Positions 55,582-64,000 of a DNA stretch of 64,000 nt are shown piece after piece. Source of the DNA: Setomelanomma holmii (taxonomy: Eukaryota; Ascomycota; Dothideomycetes; Pleosporales; Phaeosphaeriaceae); contig ML978223.1 of NCBI GenBank assembly GCA_010015745.1, positions 124,001 through 188,000 of the forward strand, written 5' to 3'. Under the pieces are notes generated by a model. It worked only from the letters and a program-made list of their open reading frames with translations. It was not told where the DNA came from and made no database searches. Made by a program: the position numbers and the translations under genes. The first letter of the stretch is position 1. Every line of letters begins with the position of its first letter.

Positions 55582-57563
55582 TGAGATCTTAAAATTCGTG
55601 GATGGGTGGAGCCTGTATAGCTTTGATGGCTGTACCACGTACGGGGCTCATGGTCTTGAGGTGTCGAAGGTCGCTTCACTGCTGCATCAGGTGAAAGCCA
55701 TGTATTACGAATTGCACTAAATATCGTCAAGTAAACTCGGTACTTGTTTGCGTTGAACGACTACCTTAAGCGTTCATACCGTATGCCGCACTTCAGTGTT
55801 CCCATGCCCATGAAATCCCAGCCTGCTGTACTTCAACCATACGGTTGCCAACGCTATGACGCCGCCGCTAATGCTTGCAGTCCGGCATAAATGCATTCAA
55901 TATCAAAATCGCAGCCCACGCTCAAGTGAAGGATGTCTGCAACAACTGGTTAGTCATGGTCACTCCCTTGCGGACTCGGATGAGTACTTACCGATCCTTA
56001 ACATCTAACCATCACTCAGTCGCACCCTGATAGCCTTTCTCTTGCGAAATAGTAGCCACAGCCAATTGTCCTTGCTGCCGTACATGCATCTGGTCGCCAA
56101 AGCCGCCTAGCGGCCCTCGGTTGCATCACCCTTGAAGACACAGTCCTGCTGCTTGCAATCCTTCTTATGCTCAACATCCTCCACCTTATGCTCGTCGTCG
56201 GTACCAGGGCTATAGATTGTAACGGTTTGGGCCTTGCCCAGATCCACTCTAGTACGAGTTGGAATAGCTCATGTACGGCCATGTATATAAGCAGTTCTGC
56301 CCACCTCAGATAGTCAATTAAGCGCAGTCCTCCCCCTCCGTACCGTTACGTAGATGCACCACTTGCGGGTGCACTTGGGAGGGATGGGCTGGGCTGTAGT
56401 CAATGAGGAAGACATGGTGTCGTTCTTGGCTGATGTTGGGCTTGGCTGACTTCGAGGTTGTTGGTGAGCTTGATCGGTGGTTCTTAGCCTGACGCGTCAG
56501 AGAGTCACGATGCTATTGTGACAATGGGTGCTCGGCAAACATAGCTGATGGTAGAGCCTGTATAGCTTCAAACGATTGTGTAGAATCGCGAGATTGTCTA
56601 TCACCTTGGCAGGTGAAGGTCAGTGAGTGATTCACGTGGTCACGACCAGAGAGACGCTATTGTCATGTTGAGGCTGCAAACGCAGGTGATAGTAAAGTCT
56701 GTATGGCTTCGAAGGCGCACTTGCGATTACAACGCCCGAAAACTCTCCGTGTACTCTTGTATCGAAGGTCACCTTCACTGAGCTATGGTTGTCACGGACT
56801 GACTACCAACGCATGTGACAGTGAAGGCTGGACAGCCTCAAGGCATTTCGTGGAATGAAAGTTGCTAGTACGAACTATGCGGAGGATAGCCACGCTCCAT
56901 TAGCGTCCATACTGCACGTAGTATTGCGCTCACTTGAGCGGCATTCATAATTTTACTAAGATATAGTACAAGAGCAACGTCCTACTCCAAATGCAGCGCG
57001 CAACTAATAAAAATTTCATATCTTCGTCGAAGGCTGTATACTGCCGAAGTATCATGCAGAATTCTTTACCACCACCTCGCATTTACCTAGAGGTCTCCGC
57101 GCATCTACAACTCACTATACATGACCTATTTGCGCTTTGAAGGTACCTAGGCTCAACTATTGTCTCGAATAATCCTCTGATATCAATAGCCCTTCTCGAA
57201 CTGTGTTTTCACACTTAGCATCTACTTTTAGTATTCGAACGGGATGAGTTTATTATAAACGTTGGCGAATCCCAGGCGTTGAGTCGCAGTGGAAACACGA
57301 TTGCTCATAGAGTGAATTTGAGCTACTTTATGGATGCCGTCCAAAAACAGAAGGTATAGCAAAGACGAGTCCAGTGCATCCATCCCATCTCAGACAGATT
57401 AGAAGTGTGGAAGATGCGTTGGCCGCTTCTCGGCGCCGAAACGTCGCCATCACCGTGAATGTCGAGTCATTACGAATAGTGATTAATTTGGAGGGATAGA
57501 TAACACATTTCTGACCACATGTACTTCTCATCCATACAAGCAAGAACAAACACAAGCCCCCAG
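55582..57563. other. 2 kb gap with degenerate repeats
   Basis: No gene. The first 1.3 kb contains diverged repeats (separate entry). From 56930 to 57250 it is A/T-rich. Confidence 0.6.
55609..56850. repeat. degenerate repeats, ~130-145-bp spacing
   Basis: The word GAGCCTGTATAGCTT recurs at 55609 and 56554. A variant AAAGTCTGTATGGCTT is at 56694, and GAAGGCTGGACAGCCTC at about 56823. GCTATTGTG/GCTATTGTC at 56512 and 56656 are 144 bp apart. TCGAAGGTCGCTTCACTG at 55664 matches TCGAAGGTCACCTTCACTG at 56762. The unit is strongly diverged, and no coding sense was seen. Confidence 0.55.
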
Positions 57564-58662
57564 CTATCGTATGCCACCAGCCCTCCCCTCCTCCGCCGTA
57601 ATCGTCGTCGTAACCACAATATCCTTCGGCACACCTTCTCCCCTCCTCCCCAGGCCCACCATCTCAACATCACTATCCTGACTATTCTGCGCGCGCGTAT
57701 TATGCACGCTCCTATGCAGACTCCGATGCACGTACGCCTCCTGCGCGCCTGGTCTCGCATGCCCGTCCCACGCGCCCCCATACCCATCCCTCCCACCCTC
57801 GCTTCTCCCACTACTGGCGCCCGGCAACGCGCTCCTCAACTGGTTCAAAATCGTGAACTCGGTCCTCAGTTTGATGGCGTATACGGCGACTTTGTAGAAG
57901 CCCTGGAGAAAGAAGAAGCCCGCGTAGCACAAGCCGATGAGCGAGCAGTCGAGCACGATGATGAAGACGTTGACATAGATGAGGTGGTGCAGTGCGCGGC
58001 GCGTGGTTTTGCGGTCTGTGCCGAGGAGGGTCATGTTTTTGAGGTGTGCGGATGTAGAGCGGATGTAGAGCAGGGAGATGAGTGTTTCTTGGAGGAAGAA
58101 TGCGGCGAGTTGGATCTTGTCCCAGACTAAGTTTGCCGAGCCGAGGCGGGTGACCATGGTGGGATAGCGCTGGGCATGTCAGTTTTGTTGGTGGGAAGGA
58201 GGGAGGGTGAGGAGTGAGTACAGCTACTAGACCAAATACGACGGTCGTGAATCCGAAGACGACGCTGGTAAAAATGATCATGTACAGCACATAGCGCCCA
58301 ATCCATCCATCTTTCAACACGAGGTTGAGCCGCGAGTAAAGGACGACGGACTGTGAAACGACATATGTGCACCAAGTCAGGTGGATAACAACGGTACCTC
58401 CGTAGTCTTCCCAGATCTTGAAGTCGACAAGAATGATCGTGAGAGAATGAATGATGACACCCCAGGCGCAAAGGAGACAGGACCAGAAGTAGAGGCTTTT
58501 GCGCCGATTGCTTCGTATGAGGAGACGGACATTGAGCTCGGCGCAGAGATACCAGGCTATTCCAACAAAGGCAGCTGCCGTCATGGCGGTCGGAAGTCCT
58601 GTGACAACTCTAGTCGGAACATTGTTGACGATGGTCGTGGTGATTGTGGCAGGTTGAGCCAT
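57564..58662 (-). CDS. multi-spanning fungal membrane protein (DUF7703-like)
   Basis: Exon 1 (58222-58662) and exon 2 (57564-58169), 52-nt intron, 348 aa. About seven hydrophobic segments are visible (for example TAAAFVGIAWYLCAELNVRL, SLYFWSCLLCAWGVIIHSLT, VIHLTWCTYVVSQSVVLYSR, VLYMIIFTSVVFGFTTVVFG, FIIVLDCSLIGLCYAGFFFL). The C-terminal tail is hydrophilic and Gly/Arg-rich. It matches a Pezizomycotina integral membrane family sometimes labelled DUF7703 (assignment from memory). In that family the loop IQLAAFFLQETLISLLYI is characteristic. Its plan resembles a seven-TM receptor-like protein, but no ligand or signalling partner is known. ATG 58662 was chosen as the first in frame. Confidence 0.8.
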
Positions 58663-59642
58663 CTCTCATGTATGAAGTTTGGGGAGGATCGCGCAGGCGT
58701 ACCCTGGATATCATAAAGTAGCCTTCAACCCCGAGTAGCTAATGTGCTCGACGATAACGAGACCATCGATCGGAGGAGTCCGAGCGCGTGGCTAAGCCAT
58801 CGTTTGCTGACCCTCAGGGGTGGAGGCGAGCACGTCAACGACCCTGGCATGGTGTTGCAGAATGCTGTTGGTCCTACTTTACTCGACGAATCAATTCGCA
58901 TCTGCATTTCCAGATCTGGGCATAGAGCACATGCGCAGGCGACCTTCACCGACTGCGATTCGACGAAAGTACGGTCACCAGGGGTCCTGCGGTATTAGTT
59001 TAGCGAGTGACATACTGAACCATGCACACACGTTTTGACAAGTGTACAAGGCTTGCGCCATTGTCAACGGCACTCGCAATGCCGTGCATTTTGTCTAGAC
59101 CCATCCCGCTTCTCGCTCGTTATCAGCTCTAGTGTCCCACGTGGCGCAATACCGAGGTCTCAGCTTGGTGTGCATTTGTGGTGAGCGCATGTGTCAACCT
59201 TATCGAGCTAATAATCTTGTGCGTGTGGGAGCTTGGCAGTTCATGCTGTATCGGAGAAAATTGAGGCTGGTTAGATTGCATGCAAGGACGTATCAAAACC
59301 TCGATGGGTCATGATGTAAGAACGTAGAGGAGGTGGAGGAAGTAGCTTGAGTGGTGAGGAAAGCGCGTTTGCGCTAATACACCTCCGGCTTAGCGGTCTT
59401 TCATCTCAAATTGCATGCGATGGCACTCCTAGTTTCCCTATACGAATTCACAGAGAGTTCAATAAATTGATCACCCACTGTATCAAAGTTAGAGCTATGA
59501 ATAACTTGCTTGTTGCTATAGGCTGTTTGTTTTCGGAGCACTGCCCCGCCCAGGGCTGATCCCAGAGCTGAGCTAGATGTCTGTCGTGCCAGAAATGCTG
59601 ACTGTCTCGAACCATTTCCCTAATACATGCTCCTGGATGACC
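58663..59642. other. intergenic
   Basis: Upstream region of the membrane protein gene and 3' flank of the coiled-coil gene. No gene or repeat recognised. Confidence 0.5.
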
Positions 59643-60293
59643 TCATTTCAACACAGCTGCACCCTCCTTCCTGCTGAGAATCTTCTTGGGACCCCATGTA
59701 CCAGCTCTACCACTGTTCTCCTTCTTCGGACTCATCTTCGCACCGCCCTCGTTTTCCTTCTTATCCTTGGTCGGGAATGTCTTCAGCACAGGTGGAGCAG
59801 ACATTAGCATTATCGGGAGACCGGCACCGAAGCCAGCATCAGTACCAGCACCTTTCCGACCTTTCTGCTTCTTGCCACTGCTCGTCTCGATCCACAACCC
59901 ACCCTCCTTCTTAGCACGTTCCTGCTGCTCCTGCATAATTGCCTTCTGCCTCGCCTCTTCCTCGCGCTCGCTCGCAGCCTTCTCGCGTGCTACACGTCGG
60001 ATACGCTCTTCCTTGGCTCGCAGCTCGGCAGCTTGTTTCTCTTTGATCGCGTTCTCGCTTGCTTCGTGAGCCTTGGCGATAGCTTCATGTTGGACGCGGG
60101 CATTGGCTTCGGCTTCTGCGCGAGCTTCACCTTTGATGCACGGCCAGCAGGGGAAGTGGCTGTTGCGCGGCTTGTCGTCCTCGCCAATGTCGGTGCAGAC
60201 GGCGTTGCTGAAGTAGCCGGGCTTGCACATCTCGATGTAGGGGCGGCCGCTGAGATGGCCGCATGTGTGCTTCTTCTTCCAGTAGAGGCACAT
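59643..60293 (-). CDS. charged coiled-coil protein with Cys-rich N-terminus
   Basis: Intronless, 216 aa from ATG 60293. The first 60 residues contain seven Cys (MCLYWKKKHTCGHLSGRPY, MCKPGYFSNAVCTD, HFPCWPCIKGEAR), plausibly binding zinc. They are followed by a long Ala/Glu/Lys helix (about residues 62-130: EARAEAEANARVQHEAIAKA .. RVAREKAASEREEEARQKAI) forming a coiled coil. The last part is basic and disordered (KKQKGRKG, GAKMSPKKENS). Similar small Cys-head/coiled-coil proteins exist in Dothideomycetes, all uncharacterised. No targeting signal was seen. Confidence 0.75.
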   Translation of the reverse strand: MCLYWKKKHTCGHLSGRPYIEMCKPGYFSNAVCTDIGEDDKPRNSHFPCWPCIKGEARAEAEANARVQHEAIAKAHEASENAIKEKQAAELRAKEERIRRVAREKAASEREEEARQKAIMQEQQERAKKEGGLWIETSSGKKQKGRKGAGTDAGFGAGLPIMLMSAPPVLKTFPTKDKKENEGGAKMSPKKENSGRAGTWGPKKILSRKEGAAVLK

Positions 60294-60799
60294 GTCGATG
60301 CTGTGCGAGGTGAGTAAGATACATTGGGAAGCGTGTTGGGAGAAAATTACAGGTAACCCCTGGTCCTTCAGTGGCGTAGGAGTTCTGGAGACAGTCAGGC
60401 TCTAGTACTTGAAGACTGTAGTTGTTTAAGCTGAGGTGAAGGTGAGGTTTGTGGTTGCTCGCCGACGATCCGGTGATCAGGGCAGGCGCGTTGCCAGGCG
60501 AAGTGAGGGAAACACATCAACGAGGAAGGACCGGTATGTTAAACGGGCAAGAAGCCCCGGTGACTACGTTTTGTACGGCGTTTGCGTATCAAAAGTGCAT
60601 TGCATCTCGAAGCCACAGGCAAGGCGCGAGCAAGATGACTGGGAGACCGATGTCATGCTTCATTACTGCAACTCAATGTGGTATATCCTCTCTCGACCCG
60701 ACTACAGGAGTCCAATTCGCCAGCACAAACCCAAGGGTATTCAAGCAAGCCATTATGGCACCTCCACATTAGAATGGAGAAGAGAAAACAAATGCACTT
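60294..60799. other. intergenic
   Basis: Upstream of the coiled-coil gene and 3' of the glutaredoxin gene. Open frames at 60436-60816 run antisense into the glutaredoxin 3' end and are not supported. Confidence 0.5.
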
Positions 60800-61638
60800 T
60801 TAGACCGCACGTCTGACTCTTCGTATCTCGGGCCGTGCCTCGCGATATTCTACCTCAGTGATGCGGGTACCACTCATCTTTTTGATCTTCTTCGCTAGAG
60901 TATCCATCTGGTCCATATCTTCGACGTCGTCACCGCCTCCGATGCTCTTGCCAACAACAAGTACATTCGGCACAGTTCTCCTACCCGTCATATGGGTGAG
61001 GAGAGCCTGCAGTTTCGGGCCAAGCGGATTGGTGTCCAGTTCGACAACGTAGGGTTCGGGAACGATGCGATACTTCTCGAGAAGAATGTGCTTCGCCTTC
61101 TTGGAGTACGGGCAATATGACTTCGAGAATATGATGACTGCGCTTGGTCAGCATTGAGTGTGAGCGACATTGGCGATCATTTTGACGTACCTGGGCTCTT
61201 GCGAAGTATCGCGTTCATCTCCATCTCGACCTCATGATCTTCAATCGTCTCATCTTTTTGCATGGCTGCTTGTTCGCGCGATCGCCCGCCTTGCGCAGCT
61301 ACGCCAGGAACCTTCTTATCGTCTTGCGAGTCTATCTCGACCCTTCCCGCCACGCCTTTCTTAGTTGGGCCTTCCACTGCTACCTTGACCGAATCATACT
61401 TGTCGTCGGCTGCCTTCTTGGCCTGCTCTTCTGCAGCTTTCAGTCGCGCTTGCACGCTTTCTGCGTCGCGCTGCTTTGCTGCCTCCTCATGTTCCCGCTC
61501 CTGCAGCGCTTGCTGTGTCTTGGTGTAGAAGTCTGAAGTATGTGTTTGGTGCGCCGCCCTTGACACGTAAAATAGAACGACGATGGTGACGATGATAAGC
61601 ACAGCGAAAGTCTTCATCCGCCGTTGTGACGGCATCAT
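60800..61638 (-). CDS. membrane-anchored monothiol glutaredoxin (Grx6/Grx7-like)
   Basis: Exons 61191-61638 and 60800-61137 (53-nt intron) give 261 aa. A short N-terminal tail, then a TM helix (TFAVLIIVTIVVLFYVSRAA), makes a type II protein of the secretory pathway. An Ala/Lys/Glu-rich stalk follows, then the glutaredoxin fold from FSKSYCPYSKKAKHILLEKY. The active site CPYS has one catalytic Cys (monothiol, as in yeast Grx7). The cis-Pro loop is RRTVPNVLVVGKSIGGGDD, where TVP and GGGDD form the glutathione groove. It probably maintains thiol balance or iron-glutathione binding in the early Golgi/ER. It starts at the tandem ATG 61638. Confidence 0.92.
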
Positions 61639-62911
61639 TGCGGTTATGACGGTGTCGTGCGATGATTGCGCTCTACTGCGTAACGCCGAAGGACGTGTCG
61701 CGTGGGCTCAGCTGTCTGTCTCTTTATACGTAGTTGACACGGCAGGTGATTGCGGGATATAGCTTGATGATCAAGATCAATGGCGCGTCTTGACAAGGGT
61801 GGTGGTTCGGTGCGAATATCGAGAAAGTAATTGTCGTGCGGGCAAGGAGAACGTGCGACAAGTAGAATGCGGCGCGAGGCGGGCGAAGCGAAGGTGAACA
61901 GCCTGTCGTGTGAAGCAATGTAGATGAAGAAGAACAGACTTCAATTGTCGTAATTCCTCTGGAGGCAGTGCAGGGCTTGCTGAATGTGCTGTCGAGTCGC
62001 GAAGGATGGTAGAGGGATGCCCTAGGCTTGGCATGATGCCGCTTTCTGGGGAACGCACGCCCCTGTCAGCAGACCCTACAGACGGCAGGGGAAGCACCCG
62101 CCATTCCATCTAATTCGTGCCTTCCCGCCGCGCCCCTGCCTAAGAGCGGCAGTCGCTCACGTGCGGAATAACATCTTCGCTTCTACACTCTACACCAACT
62201 CTTTTGATCTTTTGAGGCGACGAGACGAACATCATCGCGACATTCGTCCCTCATTTGTTGCGCAACGCACTACCGCTTCGAACCTTGGCCCTCGAATCCT
62301 CCATGAGAAGTAACGCGGCTCAAGCCTGCGATGTAGAAAGGATGCCAACGCCGTAATGGACCCCTGTGGCTGGCTCCCCTGCAGCTGCAACTATTGACAA
62401 GCCCGATCCAGACGCGACCTTTTTCCCTCGTGATCACGCGTTCCTGACGCTGAACGAGGACCTCGGTAATGCCATTTCCATGCCCAGACCTACACTTTTG
62501 AGCCTCATGCCTGACGCGAGGACGTCGCGGTCTGGGACAGGACCATTCGCAGCTCTTCCATGAGTACAACGGGTAGAAATCCTCATTGGGACTCGGTATT
62601 GCTTGTGGGCAGTCGTCATGCCTCCGTCGAGCCCCTCCACTTCCCCGCACTCACAGCTCCACTCCGGTCGTGCTACTTATTCGAGGCTAGCTCCTCATAG
62701 TTCTCTTCTGTCAACACTTGCGGAGTCTTACGCATGTCCAAAAGAGGTAAACCTGAGGATAACGAGGTTTGGTAGACACTTGAAAGCATATATATCGAGG
62801 TAGAAGGCACTGCAAAGCATCGAAAGAGCAACTCAGCATCGCATCATTTGCACACACTTCTGTCAGAAGCACTCTTTATTCTCATTCCAAACTTCCATTC
62901 AAGTCCTCATC
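61639..62911. other. divergent intergenic region Grx / PhyH
   Basis: About 1.3 kb. A TATATAT run near 62789 precedes the dioxygenase start by about 120 bp. Open frames (62366-62563 +, 62270-62650 -) are GC-biased overlaps without features. Confidence 0.5.
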
Positions 62912-63961
62912 ATGGCTTCCCGCCTCTCATCCACGCCAATCTCGATTCTGCCTTCAGCAATTGAGCTGAGGAATAAGGAGCTCAGCCAGCGCAATCTTGA
63001 AATCGCTATCAGAGCTCTGTCTCGCGACGGGCTTGTGGTCCTCGAGGACATAATCGACCATGCAATTCTCGATCGTCTGAACTTGAAAATGGTCCAGGAT
63101 GCCTACGAACTCCAGGCGAGGAAGGACAGCCCGTTCAACTACAACAAAGGCAACATACAGCAGGATCCTCCAATGACCAAAAAATGGTTCAACGAAGCGA
63201 TCTATACGAGTGAGTCAAGAGGAAACGGCCATTCATTTCACGTTATGTGACAGACTATTAAGCTGCCCTAGATCCAATTGTCACCCAGATCACCTCGACG
63301 GCACTGGGTCCAAAGCCGTCACTTCGATTTGTGTCTGGCAATACAGCACTCCCACCGACTGAAAAGTCACCTCCAGCATCCCAGCCAACTCACAATGATG
63401 CTGATTTCGACCATCCGTCGATTCCGTTTGCCTTGGTGATTAATGTTCCCTTGGTGACCATGACTCCAGAAAATGGCTCGACAGAGGTCTGGCTTGGGAC
63501 TCACAATGGTACCACCATTGCGGATCAGGAAGGTGAGCATGGGGATCGGGCCAGCGGAAGAATCAAGAAACGCTTGCTCGAAGCCAGACGTGAAGTCCGA
63601 CCACCATGCCAGCCTGTCGTCAAGAAGGGCAGTATCATCATCCGCGACTTACGCTTGTGGCATGGCGGCAAGCCGAACCTTGGTGATGATCCTAGGGTAA
63701 TGCTTGCTATGAGTAAGTTTCTCGAATCTCAACTGGATATTATGTTGACTATCCATAGTTCACTTTGCGCCTTGGTACCGCAATCAGATGATCGTTGAGT
63801 TCGCCAAAGAGCTTCAGGATCAACTCACATTGGAGGAAACTGGATTGCAGGTCGCTGCGTCCTTTGTTCCCACCGAGAAGCTCCTCAGAGACTATCTCAA
63901 TCGTCCCTATGGAAATGCGTACGACTTCAACCAAGTCGAGAAGGTGGATGGCTTCTTCTAG
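62912..63961 (+). CDS. phytanoyl-CoA dioxygenase-like (PhyH) Fe(II)/2-oxoglutarate enzyme
   Basis: Three exons (62912-63209, 63272-63712, 63759-63961) with matching phases, 313 aa. Members hydroxylate substrates using Fe(II) and 2-oxoglutarate. Visible are RALSRDGLVVLEDIIDHAIL (the N-terminal PhyH block), the facial triad His-x-Asp in QPTHNDADFDHP, the distal His in RDLRLWHGGKPN, and an Arg for 2-oxoglutarate in DDPRVMLAM. The middle reads FALVINVPLVTMTPENGSTE and VWLGTHNGTT, as in fungal PhyH enzymes. No signal peptide. The specific substrate is unknown; fungal homologues include toxin and meroterpenoid tailoring enzymes, but no cluster is seen here. The stop TAG is at 63959-63961; only 39 bp of window remain. 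Confidence 0.93.
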
Positions 63962-64000
63962 TTGGCAACATTTCACCACCGGTCGCTTCCGAACCTATGT

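Noticed and set aside
1..64000. tRNA, rRNA, CRISPR arrays and replication origins
   Set aside because: No A/B-box pairs with a clover-leaf, no spaced direct repeats of CRISPR type and no rRNA segments were noticed by eye. Searches with tRNAscan-SE or Rfam would be decisive.

Overview
This window looks like genomic DNA of a filamentous ascomycete (Pezizomycotina). A dothideomycete is my best guess, but that is inference. The evidence is short spliceosomal introns (about 40-140 nt, GT..AG, with CTAAC/CTGAC-like branch sites), an intron-rich RPL9, and the gene families present: HET, Clr5, NACHT, Spherulin-4, many F-box-like proteins and a DHA2 transporter. Both strands are used, there are no operons, and intergenic gaps run 0.2-2.3 kb. 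Start codons were reset to ATG wherever an open frame began at TTG, GTG or CTG. Exon limits were placed by eye from splice signals and reading phase.

Layout. 1-11.7 kb: a partial alpha/beta hydrolase, a cytochrome P450, the GPI-anchor ethanolamine-phosphate transferase LAS21/GPI7, a 14-TM MFS drug:H+ antiporter and a small NTF2/SnoaL-like protein. 12.9-14.9 kb: RPL9 (seven exons, one only 8 nt long) and a very small membrane protein. 15.5-24 kb is a decayed accessory block: a broken Clr5/ankyrin gene, a truncated hAT transposase carrying five in-frame TAG codons, and an apparently intact HET-domain gene. 24.4-31 kb: an F-box protein, a DUF6699-like protein and an aldo/keto reductase. 31-39.7 kb: a broken lineage-specific gene, two tandem Spherulin-4 family genes, an F-box-like protein with an N-terminal Cys motif, a decayed gene plus a related fragment, and a 2EXR/F-box-like protein. 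40-45.4 kb: a large disordered fungal protein, a small secreted Cys-rich protein made of two duplicated modules (frameshifted), and a T1-type BTB protein. 45.7-57.5 kb: a broken F-box/LRR-like gene, a Zn2Cys6 regulator, a broken NACHT-TPR-zinc NLR-like gene and a gap with degenerate repeats. 57.5-64 kb: a multi-spanning membrane protein (DUF7703-like), a coiled-coil protein, a membrane-anchored monothiol glutaredoxin and a phytanoyl-CoA dioxygenase-like enzyme.

The main theme is contrast. Housekeeping genes (RPL9, LAS21, glutaredoxin) are intact, while self/non-self or NLR-like genes (Clr5-ankyrin, NACHT-TPR), F-box-like genes and the transposon are broken. Many breaks are nonsense codons of the kind produced by CpA-to-TpA change, the signature of repeat-induced point mutation (RIP). 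The best candidates for something undescribed are the duplicated-module secreted protein at 43.2-44.1 kb, the amber-only hAT remnant, and the degenerate ~140-bp repeats at 55.6-56.9 kb.
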